A DNA stretch of 5,141 nt, from positions 1 to 5,141 of the forward strand of contig JAJDCV010000093.1 in the NCBI GenBank assembly GCA_029260675.1, read 5' to 3'. Shown here one piece after another: positions 1-3,607 of the stretch; position 1 is the first letter of the stretch; each line of letters starts with the position of its first letter. The position numbers and the translations under genes are program-made. This stretch comes from Phycisphaeraceae bacterium (lineage in GTDB: Bacteria > Planctomycetota > Phycisphaerae > Phycisphaerales > Phycisphaeraceae). Under the pieces are notes generated by a model. The model saw only the letters and a program-made list of their open reading frames with translations, was not told the DNA's origin and did no database searches.

Positions 1-157
1 AATGCACCGGCTGAAGGTTGTAGCCGCTTGGCGCCCACCGGGCCGTATCCAGCAGTTGCTCAATCACCTCTGCCGGGACCGTGTCGGGTTTGAAGTCTCG
101 GACCGATCGCCGCGACTTCGCCAACGCGATAAACGCCTGGAGCCTGTCTGTATCCAT
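1..157 (-). CDS. Nitroreductase-family flavoprotein, N-terminal part (runs off left edge)
   Basis: Reading the minus strand from the ATG at 157 gives 52 residues open to the window edge. The segment matches the N-terminus of the FMN-dependent nitroreductase superfamily: R16-R17-S18-V-R20-D-F, then a spaced V-P...V-I..L-L-D-T-A helix, then A42-P43-S44-G45-x-N47-x-Q49-P50. In this family the RRSxR arginines and the PSGxNxQP loop contact the flavin phosphate and isoalloxazine ring. Such enzymes are cytoplasmic homodimers that reduce nitro compounds, quinones or related substrates with NAD(P)H, and the true substrate cannot be told from the N-terminus. An in-frame ATG four codons upstream (169-167) is an alternative start. 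Neither start has a well-spaced Shine-Dalgarno; the nearest is an AGG about 13 bases before the 157 start. The gene is divergent from the FIST gene at 303. The family call is firm and the subfamily is unknown. Confidence 0.88.
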   Translation of the reverse strand, partial: MDTDRLQAFIALAKSRRSVRDFKPDTVPAEVIEQLLDTARWAPSGYNLQPVH

Positions 158-215
158 GTGGCAAAGCATACCTGATACTGCCGATGGCCCCGGCCAGGCG
201 TGAGTCCCAGGAATT

Positions 216-246
216 TTGATGGGCCCGCCTGGACGCGCGGTATGAT
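216..246 (+). promoter_or_regulatory. Candidate sigma70-type promoter for the FIST gene
   Basis: A TATGAT hexamer at 241-246 (5 of 6 to TATAAT) lies 19 bases downstream of TTGATG at 216-221. It sits about 55 bases before the FIST start, in the divergent spacer. The spacer length is longer than the ideal 17, so this is a candidate only. Confidence 0.35.
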
Positions 247-295
247 AGATCCCGTGGCCGCCACGGTGTTCGCCAATCATCGGTCGACCCACACT

Positions 296-308
296 GGAGT
301 CCATGATG
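296..308 (+). promoter_or_regulatory. Ribosome binding site and double ATG of the FIST gene
   Basis: GGAG at 296-299 precedes two consecutive ATG codons at 303 and 306. The gap is 3 bases to the first and 6 to the second. The second ATG therefore has the more normal Shine-Dalgarno spacing and may be the real start, which would shorten the protein by one residue. Confidence 0.55.
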
Positions 309-1547
309 TCCCCCCCCCCGAAGGGTCGGCTGAAGTTCGCCTCGGCGATGAGCGATGAGCCCTCCACGCACGACGCTGTGCGCGATGTCCTCGATCGGCT
401 GCGGGACCCACTCGACGAAGACAGGGCCGACCTGATCGTGGTCTTCGCGACCATGCATCACCAATCCGAGTTTCAAAATATCTGCGCGGGTTTTCAGGCG
501 GCATTTAAACCGCGTGTGATCCTTGGTTGTACCTGTGCGGGGGTGATCGGTGCCCGTCAGGAATTGCAGAGTGGCCCCGGGCTGTCGGTGCTGGCGGGTG
601 TCATGCCGGGCGCGGCCTTGCAGGGGTTCAGTTACGAGCAGTTCGATTGGCCGGCCGTGTTGGATTCGCCGTCGGCCCTGCGCGAAGCGATCGATCTGTC
701 TGCGGGGCCCGGGGGGGCCGAGGACCCAAACGACCCGGGCGACGGCCCCGCGGCTTTCCTGTTGTTGGCGGACCCTTTCAGCACCCCGATGGTCAAGCTG
801 CTGCCGGCGTTCACGTCGGCCTTCGGGCCCGTGCCGGTCTTCGGCGGGATGGCCAGTGGCGCTACGGAGTCCGGGCAGAACCGGCTGGTTTTAAACGACC
901 AGGTCATGTGCGACGGCGCGGTCGGGGTCGCGATCGGCGGGGGGGTCCAGGTGCAGACCACCGTCAGCCAGGGCTGCCGGGCGATCGGCGAGCCCATGGT
1001 GATCACACGCAGCAAACGTAATGTCGTTCAGGAACTGGGCGGACGCAACCCGCTGATGGCGATGCGGCAGATGGTTTCTGGGTTAGATCCCGGGGACAGG
1101 GATCTTCTGCAACACAACGGCCTGCACATCGGCCGGGTGATCAACGAGTATAAGTCGCGGTTCGGTCGTGGCGATTTCCTGATCCGTGCGATGGTCGGCG
1201 TCGACGCCGATGAGGGGTACATCGCGATCGGCGACCCGCGCGTGCGCACCGGCCAGACGATCCAGTTCCATATCCGTGATGCGAAAAGCGCCGCCGAAGA
1301 CTTCAAACTCATGCTCGCGGCGCAGCAGGTCCACGGCGAAGCGCTGGGGGCGCTGTTGTTCAGCTGTACCGGGCGGGGCGAAAACCTCTTCGATCAGCCC
1401 CACGCCGACGCCAACATGGTGTACGACGCCCTGGGCGCCGCCCCCCTGGCCGGGTGCTTCTGCGCCGGGGAGATCGGCCCCGTCGGCGAACAAAACTACA
1501 TCCACGGCCACACCGCCTGCCTGGCCGTGTTTAGAGAGAGCGGTTAG
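303..1547 (+). CDS. FIST-domain (FIST_N plus FIST_C) signal-transduction protein
   Basis: The 414-residue protein has the two-part FIST architecture, a predicted small-ligand sensory module found in prokaryotes. FIST_N covers roughly residues 40-235, including the strand D-L-I-V-V-F-A-T at 43-50 and G75-C-T-C78-A-G. FIST_C covers roughly 245-400, with L352-F-S-C355-T-G-R-G-E-N-L-F363 and G384-C-F-C387-A-G-E-I-G-P393, followed by the typical H-G-H-T-A...F end. No signal peptide, transmembrane segment, kinase, GGDEF or receiver domain is present, so it is a standalone cytoplasmic protein, and its ligand and partner are unknown. The start at 303 or 306 is supported by GGAG at 296 and by K-F-A-S-A-M-S at 11-17, which resembles the usual family N-terminus. 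It ends with TAG. Ten Cs follow the start (310-319). The family assignment is strong and the function is inferred from the family only. Confidence 0.92.
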   Translation: MMSPPPKGRLKFASAMSDEPSTHDAVRDVLDRLRDPLDEDRADLIVVFATMHHQSEFQNICAGFQAAFKPRVILGCTCAGVIGARQELQSGPGLSVLAGVMPGAALQGFSYEQFDWPAVLDSPSALREAIDLSAGPGGAEDPNDPGDGPAAFLLLADPFSTPMVKLLPAFTSAFGPVPVFGGMASGATESGQNRLVLNDQVMCDGAVGVAIGGGVQVQTTVSQGCRAIGEPMVITRSKRNVVQELGGRNPLMAMRQMVSGLDPGDRDLLQHNGLHIGRVINEYKSRFGRGDFLIRAMVGVDADEGYIAIGDPRVRTGQTIQFHIRDAKSAAEDFKLMLAAQQVHGEALGALLFSCTGRGENLFDQPHADANMVYDALGAAPLAGCFCAGEIGPVGEQNYIHGHTACLAVFRESG

Positions 1548-1588
1548 CCATTGGGGTTAGCCTTTAGCCTTCAACTACACAGGGTTAG
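1543..1588 (+). repeat. Short GTTAGCC-type direct repeats overlapping the FIST stop
   Basis: GTTAGCC occurs at 1543-1549 and 1556-1562, with a variant TTTAGCC directly following at 1563-1569 and a related GGGTTAG at 1582-1588. The first copy contains the TAG stop of the FIST gene. Spacing is 13 then 7 bases. No function is known. Confidence 0.5.
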
Positions 1589-1631
1589 GCGGTAGAACGG
1601 ACCCACGGCAGTTGTAGCATGTGGGCTTGCC

Positions 1632-1704
1632 GTTTAGCGGCGGACCGCAGATCCGCGTGTAGCCCAAAGAGAAAGGCCCGGCGATCTGCGGTCACCCGCT
1701 AAAC
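1632..1704. repeat. Long imperfect inverted repeat (REP-like hairpin)
   Basis: The left arm at 1632-1653 and the right arm at 1683-1704 are complementary at 20 of 22 positions: a 9-bp outer block (GTTTAGCGG), 2 mismatches, and an 11-bp inner block (GACCGCAGATC). The arms enclose a 29-base loop. No run of Ts follows on either strand, so a classic intrinsic terminator is not supported. Its size, GC-rich arms and intergenic position between two plus-strand genes fit a REP/MITE-like repeat or an RNA hairpin that protects the FIST transcript. Whether other copies exist in the genome cannot be seen here. Confidence 0.7.
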
Positions 1705-1733
1705 AGACCAACACACCATACACGCACCCCCCC

Positions 1734-1761
1734 AGACCCCAGACCCTAGACCCTAGACCCT
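1734..1761 (+). repeat. Four tandem AGACCCY heptamers
   Basis: AGACCCC at 1734-1740 is followed without gaps by three perfect AGACCCT units at 1741-1747, 1748-1754 and 1755-1761. The array ends 8 bases before the ATG of the DUF2784 gene and occupies the place where a Shine-Dalgarno would be expected. It resembles a microsatellite and could vary in copy number. Confidence 0.85.
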
Positions 1762-1769
1762 AAAACACC

Positions 1770-2189
1770 ATGCCCGACCCAACACTCGCCGACCTGGTTC
1801 TACTTCTGCACGCGGGTTTTATCGCGTTTGTAGTGTTGGGGTTGTGTTTGATTTTGCTGGGCGGGGCGTTGCGTTGGCGGTGGGTACGCAACCGATGGTT
1901 CAGGCTGGCGCACCTCGCGGCGATCGGGTTGGTAGTGGCACAGTCCTGGCTTGGGATCGTCTGCCCGCTGACAACGCTGGAGAGCGCTCTACGCCGGCGG
2001 GCGGGTCAGCCGGGGTACGAGGTGGGTTTTATCGCCGACCGCGTGCAGCGGCTGATTTTTTTTGAGGCGGACTGGTGGGTGTTCGCCGTTTCGTACACGG
2101 CGTTTGGCCTGCTGGTGCTGGCCAGCTTCTGGTGGGTCCGCCCTTGTTGGCGGCCATCTCGCCCACTGCAAGGGCATCCGGGCCCCTGA
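1770..2189 (+). CDS. DUF2784 family membrane protein
   Basis: This is a 139-residue hydrophobic protein matching the DUF2784 family by pattern. The N-terminal L-A-D-L-V-L-L-L-H14 is followed by the first membrane segment (about 9-32). The second segment (about 46-65) runs into the family signature G62-I-V-C65-P66-L67-T68-T-L70-E71. A-G-Q-P-G-Y-E-V-G-F at 78-87 is the next conserved block, and a third membrane segment lies at about 103-123. H14, H48, C65 and E71 are the conspicuous polar residues in or near the membrane. It is an inner-membrane protein of unknown biochemical role. The ATG at 1770 fits the family N-terminus, but no Shine-Dalgarno precedes it: upstream is the AGACCCY array and AAAACACC. 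An 8-T run at 2056-2063 encodes part of L-I-F-F. The C-terminal tail (124-139) is basic and proline-rich. Confidence 0.87.
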   Translation: MPDPTLADLVLLLHAGFIAFVVLGLCLILLGGALRWRWVRNRWFRLAHLAAIGLVVAQSWLGIVCPLTTLESALRRRAGQPGYEVGFIADRVQRLIFFEADWWVFAVSYTAFGLLVLASFWWVRPCWRPSRPLQGHPGP

Positions 2190-2268
2190 ACCTGTCTTGT
2201 GGGGTGTTCGGGCATCGTGGTGTGATGGTGGAAAAGCCGTTTCGTTATCGGCGTGTGTTAAGTTTTCC

Positions 2269-2297
2269 TTGTCTGGCGCGAACCGGCGCGGCATAAT
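2269..2297 (+). promoter_or_regulatory. Sigma70-type promoter of the HPF/RaiA gene
   Basis: TTGTCT at 2269-2274 (4 of 6 to TTGACA) is separated by exactly 17 bases from CATAAT at 2292-2297 (5 of 6 to TATAAT). Transcription would begin near 2304, leaving a leader of about 45 bases. It is the best promoter match noticed in the window, and it suggests the HPF/RaiA gene is transcribed on its own, not with the DUF2784 gene. Confidence 0.55.
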
Positions 2298-2339
2298 AGA
2301 CGTAGAAGCGACATGTGACCGGCCAACCCTTTCTCGAAC

Positions 2340-2343
2340 GGAG
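2340..2343 (+). promoter_or_regulatory. Shine-Dalgarno site of the HPF/RaiA gene
   Basis: GGAG at 2340-2343 stands 7 bases before the ATG at 2351, which fixes that start. The sulfatase gene uses the same CGGAG-N7-ATG arrangement. Confidence 0.7.
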
Positions 2344-2350
2344 CGGACGC

Positions 2351-2599
2351 ATGAAGATAGAAGTTGTCGGGGTTCACTTGGACGTCACCTCAAGCCTCGA
2401 AGCGTATGTCACTCACCGAATTGGATTGTCACTGGATCGGTTTGAGGACCGGATCCTCGGCGTCACCGTCAAACTGCACGATATCAGTGGGCCCCACGGC
2501 CCGGGGACCAAGCGGTGCCACATGGAGGTCCACCTGGCGCACCGTGAGTCGGTGATCGTCGAGCAGGACCACACCGATATCTACACCGCGGTTGACTAG
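2351..2599 (+). CDS. Short HPF/RaiA-type ribosome hibernation protein, cut by in-frame TAG
   Basis: The 82-residue product matches the sigma-54 modulation / HPF-RaiA (S30AE) family, whose members bind the 30S subunit at the mRNA/tRNA channel and silence ribosomes during starvation. The fold can be followed: strand 1-12 (M-K-I-E-V-V-G-V-H-L-D-V), helix about 14-34, strand L36-G-V-T-V-K-L, then S46-G-P-H-G-P-G-T-K54-R55-C56 as in the subfamily with an NGPRGGxDKRC-like loop, then strands 57-72 and the start of the last helix at D76-I-Y-T-A-V-D82. A TAG at 2597-2599 stops it inside that helix, where relatives normally continue A-I-D-R-A-A-D-R-type sequence. The frame after the TAG continues that pattern to 2701. 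The truncated product would lack most of the basic helix, so it is either inactive, partly active, or completed by amber readthrough. Promoter and Shine-Dalgarno are intact. Confidence 0.88.
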   Translation: MKIEVVGVHLDVTSSLEAYVTHRIGLSLDRFEDRILGVTVKLHDISGPHGPGTKRCHMEVHLAHRESVIVEQDHTDIYTAVD

Positions 2600-2701
2600 G
2601 CCGGTTCCCGGCTCAAACGTACGGTCCGCAGGCACATCAACCGTGTCCGTGACGCAAGGCGATCGCACAACCGCGAATCGTCCGGGGCAGCTTGGGTGTG
2701 A
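2600..2701 (+). pseudogene. C-terminal remainder of the HPF/RaiA gene beyond the TAG
   Basis: Reading on in the same frame from the TAG gives 33 codons and a TGA at 2699-2701. The residues A-G-S-R-L-K-R-T-V-R-R-H-I-N-R continue the family's last helix without frameshift. They contain 9 Arg and 1 Lys, as expected for an rRNA-contacting tail. With this part the protein would be 116 residues, a normal length for short HPF/RaiA proteins. There is no ATG start and no Shine-Dalgarno of its own, so it is expressed only by readthrough or not at all. A sequencing error or strain mutation at 2597-2599 would also explain it. Confidence 0.8.
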
Positions 2702-2881
2702 TGGGTTCTCGATTCAGCCGTAGCGAGTTGTGATAATGAACGGGGCCAGGTTTTTTGGTTATTGCATGTGATGCGCGGCGGGTCACCCGGGTAGCAGGCT
2801 TGCGGCTAAGAAGACCGCGACGCTTGGTTTGAGTTGGCTATTAAGATCGCAGAGCTTACAGCCACATCCAGGGGCGGGGCA

Positions 2882-3331
2882 TCAACTCATATGGATATGC
2901 TGGCGTGACAGGACCGGTTCGTGTCGCGGTACGGGCCCCCAGCGGCGGTGGTGCTGGGGTTCTCTGGATGATTTATCGACCACGGCCAACCTGGCTGTAT
3001 TTCGATCGTAGGGATCGGCGTACGGGTCGGGTTGGACCTGGGCGAGCGTCCAGTGGTTCCTCTGTGGCCATGGGGTGCGATGATTCAAAAGATCGTTGAG
3101 GATCTGATCCACCACGCATGAAACCCCAGCAACGGGTCCCCCGGCCAGGCGAGTGATCGAGTCGGTCAGGCGCTGCCTTAGCCGGCGGTGTGCATCGCCC
3201 GTCCGGATGACAAGCATCGCCCGCCTGCGGGCCTCATTCCGGCCACGATGCGGATGGACACACCCCTTGGGGTCTGTCTCGGGGTGACAGCCCCACACGG
3301 TCAGTGTGAGGGTCCAGGGGCGTTTAGTCAT
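2882..3331 (-). CDS. Doubtful hypothetical protein, 149 residues
   Basis: A minus-strand frame runs from ATG at 3331 to TGA at 2882-2884, with an in-frame TGA just upstream of the start. No family is recognised. The first 115 residues look the most protein-like: T-L-T-V-W-G-C-H near the N-terminus, a basic R-N-E-A-R-R-R-A-M-L stretch, and a hydrophobic V-S-C-V-V-D-Q-I-L-N-D-L-L. The last 35 residues are rich in R, H, P and Q, as in chance frames. In the first 40 codons, hand-counted G+C is about 72% at position 3 against 62% and 60% at positions 1 and 2, a mild coding signal. Against it: no Shine-Dalgarno (an AGGA lies more than 20 bases upstream), no recognised domain, and several hairpins inside. 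It could be an orphan gene or a remnant. Confidence 0.35.
   Translation of the reverse strand: MTKRPWTLTLTVWGCHPETDPKGCVHPHRGRNEARRRAMLVIRTGDAHRRLRQRLTDSITRLAGGPVAGVSCVVDQILNDLLNHRTPWPQRNHWTLAQVQPDPYADPYDRNTARLAVVDKSSREPQHHRRWGPVPRHEPVLSRQHIHMS
2937..2959. repeat. GC-rich hairpin
   Basis: CCCCAGC at 2937-2943 and GCTGGGG at 2953-2959 form a perfect 7-bp stem with a 9-base loop. No T-run follows on either strand, so it is not a clear terminator. Confidence 0.5.
3269..3308. repeat. Two adjacent hairpins
   Basis: GGGG-T-CTGTC at 3269-3278 pairs with GACAGCCCC at 3286-3294, giving 9 bp with one bulged T (3273) and a 7-base loop. Immediately after, CACAC at 3294-3298 pairs with GTGTG at 3304-3308 around a 5-base loop. 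Base 3294 is shared, so both stems cannot use it at once. A third small stem (GCCCG/CGGGC, tetraloop, 3219-3232) lies 37 bases to the left. Confidence 0.5.
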
Positions 3332-3368
3332 CAGATTTCAGTGTAGGTGGCTTCCTGCTAGCCCTGAC

Positions 3369-3386
3369 ATTGGCTAATTCGCCAAT
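3369..3386. promoter_or_regulatory. Operator-like 18-bp palindrome
   Basis: ATTGGC at 3369-3374 and GCCAAT at 3381-3386 flank TAATTC. The whole 18 bases are dyad-symmetric at 8 of 9 pairs, with the only mismatch at 3375/3380. The size and AATT centre are typical of sites bound by a dimeric helix-turn-helix regulator. It lies 38 bases before the minus-strand frame and 222 bases before the sulfatase start. No regulator gene is in the window, so the link is a guess. Confidence 0.4.
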
Positions 3387-3420
3387 ACCCGGAGCATCCT
3401 TTGGGGTCGCTCCTCCAAGT

Positions 3421-3500
3421 AGTATGACGTCCGATATTAGCGTGCTTAAATCAGATTCCAAGTGTTAATTTAGGAAATATAGAAAAGAGAGGTAAATTAT
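3421..3500 (+). promoter_or_regulatory. AT-rich upstream region of the sulfatase gene
   Basis: A hand count gives 25 G/C in 80 bases (about 31%), in sharp contrast to the GC-rich surroundings. A weak sigma70-like pair, TTCCAA (3456-3461), 16 bases, TATAGA (3478-3483), can be drawn, but none of the hexamers is convincing. A second weak -10, TACACT at 3554-3559, is closer to the gene. The region probably contains the sulfatase promoter, with its exact position open. Confidence 0.35.
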
Positions 3501-3596
3501 TTTGTTGGACCGCCTTCACCGGTATGCAGCCGGTCTTCGGATCGGCTCTCGTTTACACTATGGCCCGTCTTACCTCGCGGTTTTAACCTGTGGATC

Positions 3597-3600
3597 GGAG
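3597..3600 (+). promoter_or_regulatory. Shine-Dalgarno site of the sulfatase gene
   Basis: GGAG at 3597-3600 is 7 bases before the ATG at 3608. This supports that start, from which a complete signal peptide is read. Confidence 0.7.
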
Positions 3601-3607
3601 ACACACC

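Larger units (their letters stand above)
2702..3607. other. Gene-poor region, about 900 bases
   Basis: No recognisable gene family was found in any frame here. It contains one doubtful minus-strand frame (2882-3331), hairpins at 2937-2959, 3219-3232 and 3269-3308, a 10-base direct repeat GCATCGCCCG at 3192-3201 and 3214-3223, an 18-base palindrome at 3369-3386, a GGAGC/GCTCC inverted repeat (3391-3395 and 3409-3413), and an AT-rich stretch at 3421-3500 leading to the sulfatase. Stretch 2702-2881 shows nothing firm beyond an isolated extended -10-like TGTGATAAT at 2729-2737. Confidence 0.6.

Noticed and set aside
632..1511. Several open frames antisense to or overlapping the FIST gene
   Set aside because: They are shadows of GC-rich coding sequence and none shows a domain or ribosome site. 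The FIST frame itself is unambiguous.
1543..1761. CRISPR array in the repeat-rich spacer
   Set aside because: Repeats are only 7 bases long, are contiguous or irregularly spaced, and there are no spacers of uniform length and no cas genes.
2182..2213. Terminator after the DUF2784 gene
   Set aside because: GCCC(CT)GAAC and GTTCGGGC can pair, but only as 4+4 bp around a two-base bulge, and no T-run follows.
2062..2445. Plus-strand frame bridging the DUF2784 and HPF/RaiA genes
   Set aside because: It overlaps both real genes in another frame and crosses the promoter region. The translation looks random.
2597..2599. Genome-wide reassignment of TAG as sense codon
   Set aside because: The FIST gene ends with TAG exactly where its family ends, so TAG acts as a normal stop in this genome. 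Only local readthrough remains possible.
2729..2737. Extended -10 promoter TGTGATAAT after the HPF/RaiA gene
   Set aside because: No good -35 at proper spacing and no plus-strand gene follows for over 800 bases.
2829..3099. Short plus-strand frames in the gene-poor region
   Set aside because: They have low-complexity W/R/G-rich composition, no Shine-Dalgarno and no recognisable domain.
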